From assembly GCF_030127125.1 (NCBI RefSeq), contig NZ_CP126156.1, positions 1,674,001 to 1,738,000 of the forward strand: a DNA stretch of 64,000 nt, written 5' to 3'. Under the pieces are notes generated by a model, which did not search any database, was not told the DNA's origin, and was given only the letters and a program-made list of their open reading frames with translations. Source of the DNA: Halobaculum litoreum. Its GTDB lineage: Archaea > Halobacteriota > Halobacteria > Halobacteriales > Haloferacaceae. Positions 1 through 10,677 of this stretch are shown here, in pieces. The translations under genes were made by a program, and so were the position numbers. The stretch's first letter is position 1; each line of letters starts with the position of its first letter.

Positions 1-592
1 CCCAACTCGCGCTCGCCGAGCGGTGGGACGTGTTCGACCCGGACGGGCTGACGGCGGCCGACCTCGCCGACGGCGACGCGACGGTGCTCGACTGTTCGGC
101 GCTCCCGCCCGCGGCCGCGACAGCGGTGTGTGCGGCCGTCGCGCGGGCGCTGTACGACGCGCGCGTCCGGGGGACGATCCGCCGGCTGCCGTGGCTGTTC
201 GTCGACGAGGCGCACGCCTTCTTCGGCGGCGTCGCCGGCGACGCGCTCGCGACGCTGCTCACGCGCGGCCGCGCCCCGGGCGTGTCGCTGGTGTGTGCCA
301 CCCAGCGTCCCGCGGCGCTCCCCGACGTCGCCGTCTCGCAGGCCGACCTGCTCGTCGCCCACCGGCTGCACGGGCGTGCCGACCTCGACGCGCTCCGGGG
401 ACCAGACCCCGTGCGCTCGGCGACGACCTCGCCTCGCGACTCCCCGACGCCGTGGGCGAGGCGCTCGTCGTCGACGACGCGACGGGGGCGGCGACGACCG
501 TCGGCGTCCGCGAACGGCGGACGCCCGACCGCGGGGAGAGCGCCCGCGCGTCGGACGCGGCGCGGGAGTCGCTCGCGGCCGGGCCGGACTGA
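1..592 (+). pseudogene. HerA/FtsK-like P-loop ATPase, C-terminal part, frameshifted
   Basis: The gene enters from the left edge, so its N-terminus and Walker A are missing. The visible part reads from base 3 and carries a Walker B strand (LFVDEAHAFF, near bases 195-225) and the following ATQRP sensor segment. This pattern is typical of archaeal HerA/DUF87 ATPases that act as ring-forming DNA pumps. Around the GGGG run at 397-400 the coding frame changes: restoring one G continues the protein as GTRPRALGDDLASRLPD and ends it at the TGA at 590-592. Without that base the frame would run on through 794 into a nonsense Arg/Ser-rich tail. The break is either a sequencing deletion or a real mutation. 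The ATPase family is clear; the exact role is not. Confidence 0.6.
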
Positions 593-656
593 GGGCGCGG
601 TCGACGTGGGTTTAACTCTCGGCGTCGCCAACGGCGGCCATGGACGTGACTCGCCA

Positions 657-794
657 GTGAGCGCCGACGGTCGGTCGGTCGGCGAACGGCTCGTCGCCGG
701 CGCCGTGGAGAAGCCGGTGCTCGGGCTGTTCGTCGTGTTGCTGCTGGTGATGGCGACCGGGTTCCTCGTGGGACTGGTGCTCGTCGTCACCTGA
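657..794 (+). CDS. small single-span membrane protein
   Basis: This 45-residue protein has a GTG start. It has a short polar N-terminus (GRSVGERLVAGAVEKP) followed by one long hydrophobic helix rich in Leu, Val and Gly that ends at the C-terminus. It is probably a membrane protein with its N-terminus in the cytoplasm. A TATA-like TTTAACT lies at 611-617, about 26 nt upstream of an ATG at 640. That ATG opens a six-codon frame whose TGA overlaps this GTG (GTGA). Translation may therefore be coupled to the mini-frame, or a base may be missing between the two. I do not recognise the family. Confidence 0.5.
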   Translation: MSADGRSVGERLVAGAVEKPVLGLFVVLLLVMATGFLVGLVLVVT

Positions 795-816
795 CGCGCC
801 GTCCCGAGGGCGCCCG

Positions 817-1728
817 TCAGTCGCGCTCCCGGCGGAGTCGTGCCTTCTCGCGGTCGTGTTCGAGTTCCCGGGCGATCCAGCGTGCCGCCACCTCGATCCC
901 GGTGCGCTCCCAGCCCGCGAACCCCCGCCTGCGCGACCGGTCGACGACACACAGCGTACCGAACAGGTCGCCGTCGACGGACACCGGGGTGCCGAGGTAA
1001 CACTGGAGCCCGAGCCGCCGGCCGATGGCGGGCCGGCCGCGGTCGGCGATGCCCCCGTCGGCGTTCGAGGCGACGGTGCGCCCCTCGGCGACGGTGGTCT
1101 CACAGTACGTGTTCTCGAGCGGCACCGTCTCGGCCAGCGACTCGCACAGGGTCGCCGTACCGCGGCCGGCCACGAACCGGAACTCGTCGTCGCGGATCCG
1201 CGCCAAGCCGGCGTAGTCCACCTCGTAGGTGTCGCGAACCGCCTCCAGCACCCCGTCGATCGCCGCGTCCACGTCGGTCGGCGCGCCGGCGATCGCGTCG
1301 CCGAGCCGTCGGAGGGTCGCGGCCCCGCGGTCCTTCCGCTGGCGCTCGTGGTACGCCTCGACCGCCGTCTCCAGCCGGGCGGCGAGCGCCGCGTGGTCGT
1401 CCGCCCCCGCGACGGGGAGGTGGTCGGTGGCGCCGGCGCGAAACAGCGCGCGCACCGTCCGGGCGTCGAACGCGTCGGCGTCGCCGTACGTGACGACGGG
1501 CAGGTCGGGGTACCCCCCGCGGACGACGCCGAGGAACGACGCCGTCCCGTCGGGCAGCGGGTGGCCGACGACGAGCCCGTCGTACGACTCGTGGCCGAGC
1601 GTGTCGACCGCCGCCTCCCCGCACGGCTCCGGGTCCGTCACGAACGGCCCGTCGTCCGCCAGCCGGGCCGCGACCCGATCGCGGCGGTCGGCGTCGGCGT
1701 CCACGTGGAGGAGTCGGTGGTCGGTCAT
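817..1728 (-). CDS. pseudo-receiver plus GAF domain regulator
   Basis: This 303-residue protein has an N-terminal response-regulator-like domain (about residues 1-115) and a C-terminal GAF domain (about 150-290), joined by a helical linker rich in Arg and Glu. Where a receiver normally has its phosphorylated Asp just before xxLPDG, this protein has Gly (VVGHPLPDG, Gly55). It therefore probably cannot be phosphorylated in the usual way. The GAF domain has the typical YCETTVAEGRTVASNAD and YLGTPV segments and may bind a small ligand or a chromophore. No kinase or DNA-binding domain is visible, so a role in protein-protein signalling is inferred. The ATG at 1728 was chosen because the open frame upstream of it runs into tRNA-Asp and looks random. 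Confidence 0.75.
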   Translation of the reverse strand: MTDHRLLHVDADADRRDRVAARLADDGPFVTDPEPCGEAAVDTLGHESYDGLVVGHPLPDGTASFLGVVRGGYPDLPVVTYGDADAFDARTVRALFRAGATDHLPVAGADDHAALAARLETAVEAYHERQRKDRGAATLRRLGDAIAGAPTDVDAAIDGVLEAVRDTYEVDYAGLARIRDDEFRFVAGRGTATLCESLAETVPLENTYCETTVAEGRTVASNADGGIADRGRPAIGRRLGLQCYLGTPVSVDGDLFGTLCVVDRSRRRGFAGWERTGIEVAARWIARELEHDREKARLRRERD

Positions 1729-1878
1729 CCGTCTCACCGGGGGCCAGCGGGACGTAAGAGGTTGTTGGCCGGATCGCCGGACGACCGCCGCCGGACCCGC
1801 CCGTGGCGACGGAGGGAGCGGGCGACCGGAACCGTGTGCCGCGACGGCCGCGGCTCGGCGGTCGGTCGCAACAGAAAG

Positions 1879-1951
1879 CGCCCGGAGCGGGATTTGAACC
1901 CGCGTCACGACCGTGACAGGGTCGTATGATGGGCCACTACACCATCCGGGC
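1879..1951 (-). tRNA. tRNA-Asp (GTC)
   Basis: This 73-nt sequence folds as a cloverleaf. The acceptor stem GCCCGGA pairs with TCCGGGC, with discriminator G. The anticodon loop is CTGTCAC (anticodon GTC) and the T-arm contains GGGTTCAAATCCC. No CCA is encoded and no intron is seen. It lies between the GAF regulator, which is on the same strand downstream, and the RNA polymerase operon on the opposite strand. Confidence 0.95.
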
Positions 1952-2009
1952 GTGCATCGCGTCGGCGGGTTTCCACCTCGCCTCTGCGCATCTCATCGTA
2001 TCCCGGGTA

Positions 2010-2020
2010 GATAATTAAGG
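2010..2020 (-). promoter_or_regulatory. TATA-like box, candidate promoter of tRNA-Asp
   Basis: The AT-rich stretch CCTTAATTAT, read on the minus strand, stands out in a G+C-rich gap. It lies about 60 nt upstream of the mature tRNA 5' end, which would leave a leader of roughly 30 nt for RNase P to remove. The remainder of the 1952-2239 gap holds only a weaker GCGTTATGTG box at 2147-2156 that could serve rpoH with a leader of about 60 nt. Confidence 0.35.
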
Positions 2021-2239
2021 CTTCTCATCCGGGGCCGCCGTGTCCCGCGATACCGTGCGCCGTAACGTTCATACGTGTCCGCCGTAACGGTGGAACCGTT
2101 GCAGGCGGTGGGGCGGCCAGCAACCGGTACCCACGGCGTTTGACAAGCGTTATGTGGACGGGTCGAATAGACCGCCGTAGTATCTCGTGAAGACTTCTCC
2201 CCAAACACGGCCGCGCGCGACTACGAACCTCATCCAGCC

Positions 2240-2470
2240 ATGGTAAACGTAAGCGAACACGAACTCGTGCCCGAGCACACGCTCCTCGACGACGACGACG
2301 CGGTCGAGGAGGTGCTCGCGGACTTCGACGTCAAACGCACCGATCTCCCCAAGATCAAACACGCCGACCCGGCGCTCCCCAGCGACGCCGAACCCGGCGA
2401 CGTGATCCGGATCGAACGGGACTCCCGAACGACAGACACGGCGATCGTCTACCGACTGGTGGTAGAATGA
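2240..2470 (+). CDS. rpoH: RNA polymerase subunit H (Rpo5)
   Basis: This 76-residue protein is the archaeal RNA polymerase subunit H, equivalent to the C-terminal domain of eukaryotic Rpb5. It begins [16 protein letters not shown] and contains the conserved [11 protein letters not shown] segment and an [18 protein letters not shown]-terminus. It sits in the lower jaw of the polymerase near downstream DNA. It is the first gene of the rpo operon, and its TGA overlaps the ATG of rpoB'' (ATGA), which suggests translational coupling. Confidence 0.97.
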   Translation: MVNVSEHELVPEHTLLDDDDAVEEVLADFDVKRTDLPKIKHADPALPSDAEPGDVIRIERDSRTTDTAIVYRLVVE

Positions 2471-4032
2471 ACCGAGAGAAGCGACGCGCCGTCTCGCGAC
2501 AGTACTTCTCCCAGGAGCGACTGGCGGAGCACCACTTCCGCTCGTTCAACAACTTCCTCGACCGCGGCATGCAGCGCGTGGTCGACGAGAAGGAGACCAT
2601 CGAGACGGACATCGGCGACAAGGAGGGCCAAGAGCCCGTCTACGTCGAGCTCGGCGACGTGCGGATGACGACCCCCCGCGTCCGCGAGGCCGACGGCTCC
2701 GAGGAACTGCTCTACCCGCAGGAGGCGCGCCTCCGCAACATCACCTACGCCGCCCCGGTCTTCATGGAGATGAAGATCATCCGCGGCGGCGAGGAGGAGC
2801 CCGAGACCGTCGTCGACCAGACGGAGACGAAGGTCGGCCGCATGCCGATCATGGTCGGCTCCAACAAGTGCAACATCTCCGGCTTCTCGGACGACGAACT
2901 CGTCGAGATCGGCGAGGACCCCGTCGACCCCGGCGGCTACTTCATCGTCAACGGCTCCGAGCGCGTGCTCATGACCAGCGAGGACCTCGCGCCCAACAAG
3001 ATCCTCGCCGAGTACGACTCGAAGTACGGCGACGAGATCCAGGTCGCCAAGACGTTCTCCCAGCGCCGCGGCTACCGCGCGCTCGTCCTCTGTGAGCGCA
3101 ACCGCGAGGGGCTGCTCGAGGTCTCGTTCCCCTCGGTGTCCGGCTCCGTCGACTTCGTCACGCTCGTGCGCGCGCTCGGGCTGGAGTCCGACGAGGAGAT
3201 CGTCCACCGCGTCTCCGACGACCCGGAGATCGTGAAGTTCATGCTGGAGAACCTGGAGGAGGCGTCGGTCCAGACCGAGGAGGAGGCCATCGAGACCCTC
3301 GGCGAGCGCGTCGCCTCCGGGCAGGGGAAGAACTACCAACTGAAGCGGGCCAACTACGTCATCGACCGCTACCTCCTGCCGCACCTCCACGAGGAGGGCG
3401 TCGACGAGGAGGACGTCCGCATCAACAAGGCGTACTACCTCTGCCGGATGGCGGAGGCGTGCTTCGAACTCGCGCTCCAGCGCCGCGAGTCCGACGACAA
3501 GGACCACTACGCCAACAAGCGCCTCAAGGTCTCCGGCGACCTGATGACGGACCTGTTCCGGACGGCGCTCAACAAGCTGGCGCGCGACGTGAAGTACCAG
3601 CTCGAGCGCGCCAACATGCGCAACCGGCAGCTCACCGTCAACACGGTGGTCCGCTCCGACGTGCTGACCGAGCGCCTCGAACACCCGATCGCGACGGGGA
3701 ACTGGGTGGGCGGCCGCTCGGGCGTCTCCCAGCTCGTCGACCGGACGGACTACATGGGCGTCCTGTCGCACCTGCGTCGCCTCCGCTCGCCGCTGTCGCG
3801 GTCGCAGCCGCACTTCGAGGCGCGCGACCTGCACGCGACCCAGTGGGGTCGCATCTGTCCCTCGGAGACCCCCGAGGGCCCGAACTGTGGGCTGGTGAAG
3901 AACTTCGCGCAGGCGATGGAGCTCTCCCAGAACATCGAGGACGAACAGGGACTGAAGCGAGAACTCGCGTCCATGGGTGTCGAGGGGATCCCCGGCATCG
4001 AGGGCGTTGACCGCGCATCCGCGGACGACTAA
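2467..4032 (+). CDS. rpoB2: RNA polymerase subunit B'' (Rpo2 N-terminal half)
   Basis: This 521-residue protein is the N-terminal half of the archaeal beta-type subunit, which in most euryarchaea is split into B'' and B'. It includes the protrusion, lobe and fork regions. Recognisable segments are [16 protein letters not shown] near residues 160-170, and the fork [23 protein letters not shown] near residues 456-480. It ends in a short acidic tail (ASADD). Its stop is followed after only three bases by the ATG of rpoB', so the two halves are made together and assemble into one functional B subunit. Confidence 0.97.
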   Translation: MNREKRRAVSRQYFSQERLAEHHFRSFNNFLDRGMQRVVDEKETIETDIGDKEGQEPVYVELGDVRMTTPRVREADGSEELLYPQEARLRNITYAAPVFMEMKIIRGGEEEPETVVDQTETKVGRMPIMVGSNKCNISGFSDDELVEIGEDPVDPGGYFIVNGSERVLMTSEDLAPNKILAEYDSKYGDEIQVAKTFSQRRGYRALVLCERNREGLLEVSFPSVSGSVDFVTLVRALGLESDEEIVHRVSDDPEIVKFMLENLEEASVQTEEEAIETLGERVASGQGKNYQLKRANYVIDRYLLPHLHEEGVDEEDVRINKAYYLCRMAEACFELALQRRESDDKDHYANKRLKVSGDLMTDLFRTALNKLARDVKYQLERANMRNRQLTVNTVVRSDVLTERLEHPIATGNWVGGRSGVSQLVDRTDYMGVLSHLRRLRSPLSRSQPHFEARDLHATQWGRICPSETPEGPNCGLVKNFAQAMELSQNIEDEQGLKRELASMGVEGIPGIEGVDRASADD

Positions 4033-4035
4033 CAC

Positions 4036-5862
4036 ATGGCAAGCACACGAGAAGCGAAAGTCTACGTCAACGGCAGCCTGGTCGGGACCCACCCGGACCC
4101 GAACCAGCTCGCCGCACAGATCCGCGAGGCGCGCCGCCGCGGCGACGTCTCGGACATGGTGAACGTCTCGGTCAAGGACCGCACGAACGAGGTCATCGTC
4201 AACGCCGACGCCGGCCGCGCGCGGCGGCCGCTCATCGTCGTGGAGAACGGGGAGCCGCTCCTCGACGACGAGACGATCGACGCGCTCGAGGACGGCGAGA
4301 TCGAGTTCGACGACCTCGTCGAACACGGCATCGTCGAGTTCATCGACGCCGAGGAGGAGGAGGACATCTACGTCGCGACCGACGAGGAGGACGTCAACGC
4401 CCGCACCACCCACCTGGAGATCGACCCCCAGCTCATCTTCGGGATCGGCGCGGGGATGATCCCGTACCCCGAGCACAACGCCTCGCCGCGCATCACGATG
4501 GGCGCGGGGATGATGAAGCAGTCGCTCGGGCTGCCGTCGGCCAACTACCGCATCCGGCCGGACACGCGCCAGCACCTCCTGCACTACCCGCAGCTGTCGA
4601 TGGTCAAGACCCAGACCACCGAGCAGATCGGGTTCGACGAGCGCCCCGCGGCGCAGAACTTCGTCGTCGCGGTCATGTCCTACGAGGGGTTCAACATCGA
4701 GGACGCGCTCGTCATGAACAAGGGGAGCGTCGACCGCGCGATGTCGCGCTCGCACTTCTTCCGCACGTACGAGGGCGAGGAGCGCCGCTACCCCGGCGGC
4801 CAGGAGGACCGCTTCGAGATCCCGTCGCAGGACGTGCGCGGCGCCCGCGGGGAGGACGCGTACACGCACCTCGACGAGGACGGCCTCGTCAACCCCGAGA
4901 CGAAGGTGGACGAGAACTCCGTCCTGCTCGGGAAGACGAGCCCGCCCCGGTTCCTCGAGGAGCCGGACGACATGGGCGGCCTCTCCCCCCAGAAGCGGCG
5001 CGAGACCAGTGTGACGATGCGCTCCGGGGAGTCCGGCGTCGTCGACACGGTCACGCTGATGGAGGGCGAGGACGGCTCCAAGCTGTCGAAGGTGTCCGTG
5101 CGCGACCAGCGGATCCCCGAACTCGGGGACAAGTTCGCGTCGCGCCACGGCCAGAAGGGCGTCGTGGGCCACCTGGCCCCGCAGGAGGACATGCCGTTCA
5201 CCGAGGACGGCCTCGTGCCCGACCTGGTGCTCAACCCGCACGCGCTCCCGTCGCGCATGACGGTGGGCCACGTCCTGGAGATGCTCGGCGGCAAGGTCGG
5301 CTCGCTGGAGGGCCGCCGCGTCGACGGGACGGCGTTCCAGGGCGAGAACGAGGACGAACTCCGCTCGTCGCTGGAGGAGCACGGGTACCGGTCCTCCGGG
5401 AAGGAGGTCATGTACTCGGGCGTCACCGGCGAGAAGATCGAGGCGGAGATCTTCGTCGGGACCATCTTCTACCACAAGCTGTACCACATGGTGAGCAACA
5501 AACTGCACGCCCGCTCGCGCGGGCCGGTGCAGGTGCTCACCCGCCAGCCGACCGAGGGGCGCGCCCGCGAGGGTGGCCTCCGCGTCGGGGAGATGGAGCG
5601 CGAGGTGCTCATCGGACACGGCGCCGCGATGGCGCTGAAGGAGCGCCTCCTCGACTCCTCGGACAAGGAGAAGGTGTACATCTCCGAGGAGACGGGGATG
5701 GTCGCGGTTGAGGACGTGGAGCAGCGTCGGATCTACGACCCCATCACGGGCGACGAGGACGACATCCACGAGATCGAGATCAGCTACGCGTTCAAGCTGC
5801 TGCTCGACGAGATGAAGGCGCTCGGCATTCGACCGACCCTGGAACTGGAGGACGCAGTCTAA
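4036..5862 (+). CDS. rpoB1: RNA polymerase subunit B' (Rpo2 C-terminal half)
   Basis: This 608-residue C-terminal half of the B subunit contains the hybrid-binding region. The conserved [15 protein letters not shown] lies around residues 364-378 and the C-terminal clamp or anchor helix ends [17 protein letters not shown]. The C-terminal segment that in many archaeal and eukaryotic B subunits is a four-cysteine zinc ribbon has none of those cysteines here; the equivalent stretch reads [18 protein letters not shown]' is placed between B'' and A' with spacers of a few bases, as in other archaea. Confidence 0.97.
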   Translation: MASTREAKVYVNGSLVGTHPDPNQLAAQIREARRRGDVSDMVNVSVKDRTNEVIVNADAGRARRPLIVVENGEPLLDDETIDALEDGEIEFDDLVEHGIVEFIDAEEEEDIYVATDEEDVNARTTHLEIDPQLIFGIGAGMIPYPEHNASPRITMGAGMMKQSLGLPSANYRIRPDTRQHLLHYPQLSMVKTQTTEQIGFDERPAAQNFVVAVMSYEGFNIEDALVMNKGSVDRAMSRSHFFRTYEGEERRYPGGQEDRFEIPSQDVRGARGEDAYTHLDEDGLVNPETKVDENSVLLGKTSPPRFLEEPDDMGGLSPQKRRETSVTMRSGESGVVDTVTLMEGEDGSKLSKVSVRDQRIPELGDKFASRHGQKGVVGHLAPQEDMPFTEDGLVPDLVLNPHALPSRMTVGHVLEMLGGKVGSLEGRRVDGTAFQGENEDELRSSLEEHGYRSSGKEVMYSGVTGEKIEAEIFVGTIFYHKLYHMVSNKLHARSRGPVQVLTRQPTEGRAREGGLRVGEMEREVLIGHGAAMALKERLLDSSDKEKVYISEETGMVAVEDVEQRRIYDPITGDEDDIHEIEISYAFKLLLDEMKALGIRPTLELEDAV

Positions 5863-5864
5863 CA

Positions 5865-8800
5865 ATGGCAGGTCAGACACCCAAAGAGATCGGCGGCATC
5901 AACTTCGGGCTGATGGACCCGGAGACGTATCGGGACATGTCCGCGACGAAGGTCATCACCGCGGACACGTACGACGACGACGGCTACCCCATCGACATGG
6001 GGCTGATGGACCCGCGGCTGGGCGTCATCGACCCCGGACTGGAGTGCCGCACCTGCGGCAAGCACTCGGGGTCGTGTAACGGCCACTTCGGCCACATCGA
6101 GCTGGCCGCGCCCGTCATCCACGTCGGCTTCACGAAGCTCATCCGCCGCCTGCTGCGCGCGACGTGCCGCAACTGCGGCCGCCTCGCGCTCAGCGACGAG
6201 GAGAAGGCGGAGTTCGAGGAGAAGCTCCAGCGCACGAAGGACCTCGGCGGCGACCCGACGGACGTGCTGAAGGCGGCCGTCCGGCAGGCCCGCAAGAGCT
6301 CCGAGTGTAGCTACTGTACCAGCACCGACCCGTACCTGGGCGAGGTGCCGACGACGCAGTACGACATCAAACACGAGAAGCCGACCACCTACTACGAGGA
6401 ACTGGAGGTGCCGCAGTCGGACCTCCACCGTCGCCTGTCGTCGGCGATGGAGGGCGAGGAGGAGGTCGTCAAGCCCGAGGAGCTGGCCGAGCAGGTGAAC
6501 GAGCGGCTCCGCAAGGAGCGCGACCGGCTCGACGACACGATGGGGAGCCGCGCGGACAACCCCGAGGTCGAGACCGTCGAGGCGGCCGACATCCAGTCGC
6601 TGATGTCCGGCGAGGGCATCCGCGGCCGCACGCGCCCCGACCGCCGGGACGCGACGCTGCTCAAGCACATCGAGCGCGTCCTCAACGTCGGTAACGACGA
6701 GCGCCTCATCGACACCAGCCTGGACAAGCTCATGCCGAGCGACATCCGCGACTGGTTCGAGGACATCCCGGACGAGGACCTCGAGGCGCTCGGCATCCAC
6801 CCGCAGAAGTCCCGCCCCGAGTGGATGATCCTGACCGTGCTGCCGGTGCCGCCGGTCACGACCCGGCCCTCGATCACGCTGGACAACGGCCAGCGCTCCG
6901 AGGACGACCTGACCCACAAGCTGGTCGACATCATCCGCATCAACCAGCGGTTCATGGAAAATCGTGAGGCGGGTGCCCCGCAGCTCATCATCGAGGACCT
7001 GTGGGAGCTGCTCCAGTACCACGTCACCACGTTCATCGACAACGAGATCTCGGGCACGCCGCCGGCGCGCCACCGTTCCGGCCGCCCCCTCAAGACGCTG
7101 TCCCAGCGCCTCAAGGGCAAGGAGGGTCGCTTCCGCGGCTCGCTGTCCGGGAAGCGCGTGAACTTCTCCGCGCGGACCGTCATCTCGCCGGACCCGACGC
7201 TCTCGCTGAACGAGGTCGGCGTGCCCGAACGGGTCGCCGAGGAGATGACCCAGACGATGAACGTCTCCGAGCGCAACATCGACCGCGCCCGCCAGTACGT
7301 CCGCAACGGGCCCGAGGCCCACCCCGGCGCCAACTACGTGAAGCGGCCCGACGGCCGCCGGCTGAAGGTGACCGAGAAGAACTGCGAGGAGCTCGCCGAG
7401 AAGGTCGAGCCCGGCTGGGAGGTGAACCGCCACCTCGTCGACGGCGACATCGTGATCTTCAACCGGCAGCCCTCGCTGCACCGGATGTCGATCATGGCCC
7501 ACGAGGTCGTGGTCATGCCGTACAAGACGTTCCGGCTCAACACCGTCGTCTGCCCGCCGTACAACGCGGACTTCGACGGCGACGAGATGAACATGCACGC
7601 GCTCCAGAACGAGGAGGCCCGCGCGGAGGCGCGCGTCCTCATGCGGGTGCAAGAGCAGATCCTCTCGCCGCGCTTCGGCGAGAACATCATCGGCGCCATC
7701 CAGGACCACATCTCGGGGACGTACCTGCTCACCCACGAGAACCCCGAGTTCACCGAGACGCAGGCGCTGGACCTGCTGCGTGCGACCTCGGTCGACGAGC
7801 TGCCCGAGCCGGACGGCACCAACGAGGCCGGCCGCGAGATCTGGACCGGCCGCACCGTCTTCTCGGAGCTGCTGCCCGACGACCTGAGCCTCGAGTTCAC
7901 GTCCTCCACGGGCGACACGGTGATCATCGAGAACGGCCAGCTGATCGAGGGCACCATCGACGAGGACGCCGTCGGCGCGTTCGGCGGCGAGGTCGTCGAC
8001 ACGCTCACGAAGGTGTACTCCGAGACGCGCGCCCGCGTGTTCATCAACGAGGTGGCGTCGCTGGCGATGCGCGCCATCATGCACTTCGGGTTCTCGCTGG
8101 GGATCGACGACGAGTCCATCCCGCCGGAGGCGACCGAGCAGGTCGACGAGGCGATCGACTCGGCGTACGAGCGCGTCCAGGAACTCATCTCGACGTACGA
8201 GGCGGGCGACCTCGAGAGCCTGCCCGGCCGCACCATCGACGAGACGCTTGAGATGAAGATCATGCAGACGCTCGGCAAGGCCCGCGACTCCGCGGGCGAG
8301 ATCGCCGAGGACCACTTCGAAGACGACAACCCCGCGGTCATCATGGCGCGCTCCGGCGCGCGTGGGTCGATGCTGAACCTGACCCAGATGACCGGCTGCG
8401 TCGGTCAGCAGGCGGTTCGCGGCGAGCGCATCAACCGCGGCTACGAGGACCGTACGCTCGCCCACTACGAGGCCGACGACCTCTCGGCGGAGGCCCACGG
8501 GTTCGTGGAGAACTCCTACCGCTCCGGCCTGACGCCGGAGGAGTTCTTCTTCCACGCGATGGGCGGCCGCGAGGGGCTGGTCGACACGGCGGTCCGGACC
8601 TCGAAGTCCGGCTACCTGCAGCGCCGGCTCATCAACGCCCTGTCCGAACTGGAGGCGCAGTACGACGGCACGGTGCGGGACACCTCCGGCACCATCGTCC
8701 AGTTCGAGTTCGGCGAGGACGGCACCTCGCCGGTGAAGGTGTCCTCCAACGAGGAGTCCGCCATCGACATCGGCTCCATCACCGACCGCATCGTCGACGC

Positions 8801-8924
8801 CGAGTTCGGCTCCGAGGAGGAGAAGGAACGGTTCCTCGGCCGCCGCGAGGCGCCCACGAACCTCTCGGAGTACGCCGGCCCCGGCCTTGACAAGGCGGGC
8901 GGCGTGGGGGTGAGCGATGACTGA
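5865..8924 (+). CDS. rpoA1: RNA polymerase subunit A' (Rpo1 N-terminal part)
   Basis: This 1019-residue subunit is the larger part of the archaeal beta-prime-type subunit. The first zinc motif is at about Cys61, Cys64, Cys71 and His74/His77 (CRTCG then CNGHFGH), and a second Cys pair follows (CRNCG then CSYC). The catalytic magnesium loop NADFDGDEM is at residues 567-575. A polar, charged stretch around residues 165-265, rich in Glu and Arg, may be a lineage-specific insert. The gene overlaps rpoA'' by eight bases, so the split A subunit is translated in a coupled way. Confidence 0.97.
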   Translation: MAGQTPKEIGGINFGLMDPETYRDMSATKVITADTYDDDGYPIDMGLMDPRLGVIDPGLECRTCGKHSGSCNGHFGHIELAAPVIHVGFTKLIRRLLRATCRNCGRLALSDEEKAEFEEKLQRTKDLGGDPTDVLKAAVRQARKSSECSYCTSTDPYLGEVPTTQYDIKHEKPTTYYEELEVPQSDLHRRLSSAMEGEEEVVKPEELAEQVNERLRKERDRLDDTMGSRADNPEVETVEAADIQSLMSGEGIRGRTRPDRRDATLLKHIERVLNVGNDERLIDTSLDKLMPSDIRDWFEDIPDEDLEALGIHPQKSRPEWMILTVLPVPPVTTRPSITLDNGQRSEDDLTHKLVDIIRINQRFMENREAGAPQLIIEDLWELLQYHVTTFIDNEISGTPPARHRSGRPLKTLSQRLKGKEGRFRGSLSGKRVNFSARTVISPDPTLSLNEVGVPERVAEEMTQTMNVSERNIDRARQYVRNGPEAHPGANYVKRPDGRRLKVTEKNCEELAEKVEPGWEVNRHLVDGDIVIFNRQPSLHRMSIMAHEVVVMPYKTFRLNTVVCPPYNADFDGDEMNMHALQNEEARAEARVLMRVQEQILSPRFGENIIGAIQDHISGTYLLTHENPEFTETQALDLLRATSVDELPEPDGTNEAGREIWTGRTVFSELLPDDLSLEFTSSTGDTVIIENGQLIEGTIDEDAVGAFGGEVVDTLTKVYSETRARVFINEVASLAMRAIMHFGFSLGIDDESIPPEATEQVDEAIDSAYERVQELISTYEAGDLESLPGRTIDETLEMKIMQTLGKARDSAGEIAEDHFEDDNPAVIMARSGARGSMLNLTQMTGCVGQQAVRGERINRGYEDRTLAHYEADDLSAEAHGFVENSYRSGLTPEEFFFHAMGGREGLVDTAVRTSKSGYLQRRLINALSELEAQYDGTVRDTSGTIVQFEFGEDGTSPVKVSSNEESAIDIGSITDRIVDAEFGSEEEKERFLGRREAPTNLSEYAGPGLDKAGGVGVSDD

Positions 8925-10161
8925 CGGCGGCTCAGTCGACCGCTTCGTCGACCGCCACGAGCAGGTGACCGAGGACATCGCCCTCGTCGTCGAGGACACC
9001 GAGCTGCCGCGGCGGCTGCGGGACGAGATCTACGAGAACGTCGACGCCCGCGGCGGCGTGACGACCGAGCAGGCCAACGAGATCGCACAGGCCGCCGAGT
9101 CGCGCTACCTCGACACCCGCGTCGACCCGCTCGACCCCGTCGGGACGGTGTCGGCGCAGTCGATCGGGGAGCCGGGGACGCAGATGACGATGAACACGTT
9201 CCACTACGCGGGCGTCGCGGAGATGGACGTGACCCAGGGGCTCCCCCGGCTCATCGAGCTGGTGGACGCCCGCAAGACCCCGGACACGCCGATCATGATC
9301 GTCCACCTCGACGAGGAGCACGCCACCGACCGCGAGAAGGCCCACGAGGTCGTCTGGCAGTTGGAGGCGACGAAGGTGCTCGCGCTGGGCGACGTGTCCA
9401 CGAACGTCGCTGACATGCGCGTGACCGTCGACCTCAACGAGGAGACGCTGCTGGAGCGGTGGCCGACGTACGACGACGCGACGGAGGTCGCGGGCGTCGT
9501 CTCGGACATCGTGCAGGACTCGCTGGGCGTCGAGACGGTCCTGACGGGGACGACCATCGAGTTCGGCCCCGAGGAGCCCAGCTACCGCCAGCTGCTCCAG
9601 TTGGTCGAACAGCTCCGCGAGATCGTGTTCAAGGGGATCGAGGAGGTCAGCCGCGTCGTCATCCGGAAGGAGGAGGTCGACTCCGGCGACGAGGAGTACG
9701 TCCTCTACACCGAGGGGTCGGCGTTCGCCGACGCCCTCGAGATCGAGGGCGTCGACGCCTCGCGCACGACGTGTAACAACATCCACGAGATCCACCGCAC
9801 CCTCGGCATCGAGGCGGCCCGCGAGACCATCATCAACGAGACGATGGAGACGCTGGAGGAGCAGGGGCTCGACGACGTGAACATCCGCCACCTGATGCTC
9901 GTGGCGGACATCATGACGAACCGCGGCACCGTCGAGTCCATCGGCCGCCACGGCATCTCCGGGTCGAAGGAGTCCGTGCTCGCGCGGGCGGCGTTCGAGG
10001 TGACCGTGAACCACCTGCTGGACGCGGCGATCCACGGCGAGAAGGACGACCTCAACGGCGTCATCGAGAACGTCATCGTCGGCAAGCCGGTCGCCATCGG
10101 CACCGGCGACGTGGACCTGCGGATGGGGTCGGCGCCCGACACCACCTCCGCGGACGACTGA
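8917..10161 (+). CDS. rpoA2: RNA polymerase subunit A'' (Rpo1 C-terminal part)
   Basis: This 414-residue protein carries the trigger loop and the rest of the jaw/cleft of the largest subunit. The diagnostic segment [18 protein letters not shown] lies at residues 79-96 and the trigger-loop [14 protein letters not shown] follows. It ends in TSADD, an acidic tail like that of B''. It overlaps the end of rpoA' and is followed within two bases by nusA. Confidence 0.97.
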   Translation: MTDGGSVDRFVDRHEQVTEDIALVVEDTELPRRLRDEIYENVDARGGVTTEQANEIAQAAESRYLDTRVDPLDPVGTVSAQSIGEPGTQMTMNTFHYAGVAEMDVTQGLPRLIELVDARKTPDTPIMIVHLDEEHATDREKAHEVVWQLEATKVLALGDVSTNVADMRVTVDLNEETLLERWPTYDDATEVAGVVSDIVQDSLGVETVLTGTTIEFGPEEPSYRQLLQLVEQLREIVFKGIEEVSRVVIRKEEVDSGDEEYVLYTEGSAFADALEIEGVDASRTTCNNIHEIHRTLGIEAARETIINETMETLEEQGLDDVNIRHLMLVADIMTNRGTVESIGRHGISGSKESVLARAAFEVTVNHLLDAAIHGEKDDLNGVIENVIVGKPVAIGTGDVDLRMGSAPDTTSADD

Positions 10162-10163
10162 CG

Positions 10164-10589
10164 GTGCGCGTCGAGATCACCGACGAGGCGCGCCGCTACA
10201 TCGGCGCGTTCGACGACCTCGTCGGCGTCGCGCCGGTCGACTGCCTCGTGTTCGAGGGGGGCGACCGACTCGTCTTCCTCGTGCCCGCGGGGGAGATGGC
10301 CGACGCGATCGGTCCGGGCGGCCGGACCGTCGACCGCGTCGAGGACCGCCTCGGCGCGGACGTCGAACTGGTCGAGGACGCCGACACGCCCGAGGCGTTC
10401 GTCGCCAACGCGCTCGCGCCGGCGGCGGTGCGCGGCGTGACGGTGAGCCGGCAGGGCGACACGGTCGCGTACGTCGAGGTGGTCGAGGCCGACCGCGGCG
10501 TCGCCATCGGCGCCGGCGGGCGCAACATCGAGACCGCCCGGACGCTCGCCAAGCGGCACTTCGACGTCGACGACGTCCAACTGGCGTAG
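10164..10589 (+). CDS. nusA: archaeal NusA-like transcription factor (two KH domains)
   Basis: This 141-residue protein consists essentially of two KH RNA-binding domains, with the GxxG loops IGPGGRTV at residues 49-56 and IGAGGRNIE at 115-123. The archaeal form lacks the N-terminal polymerase-binding and S1 domains of bacterial NusA. It probably acts in termination or antitermination, or on nascent RNA. It starts with GTG two bases after the rpoA'' stop, as the last gene of the rpo operon. Confidence 0.93.
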   Translation: MRVEITDEARRYIGAFDDLVGVAPVDCLVFEGGDRLVFLVPAGEMADAIGPGGRTVDRVEDRLGADVELVEDADTPEAFVANALAPAAVRGVTVSRQGDTVAYVEVVEADRGVAIGAGGRNIETARTLAKRHFDVDDVQLA

Positions 10590-10677
10590 GCCGCCGTCGA
10601 CGGTCGACGGACGGGAGCCGGTCGCGGCCGACCGCCCCGCCGTCACGCTCTTCCACCGCGCCCGAGTCGACGCGAGC

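Noticed and set aside
2449-8999. Very long open frames antisense to the rpo genes (over 1000 codons each)
   Set aside because: They are products of high G+C at third codon positions; their translations are Val/Leu/Arg/Asp-biased without family features, and the sense strand encodes the polymerase.
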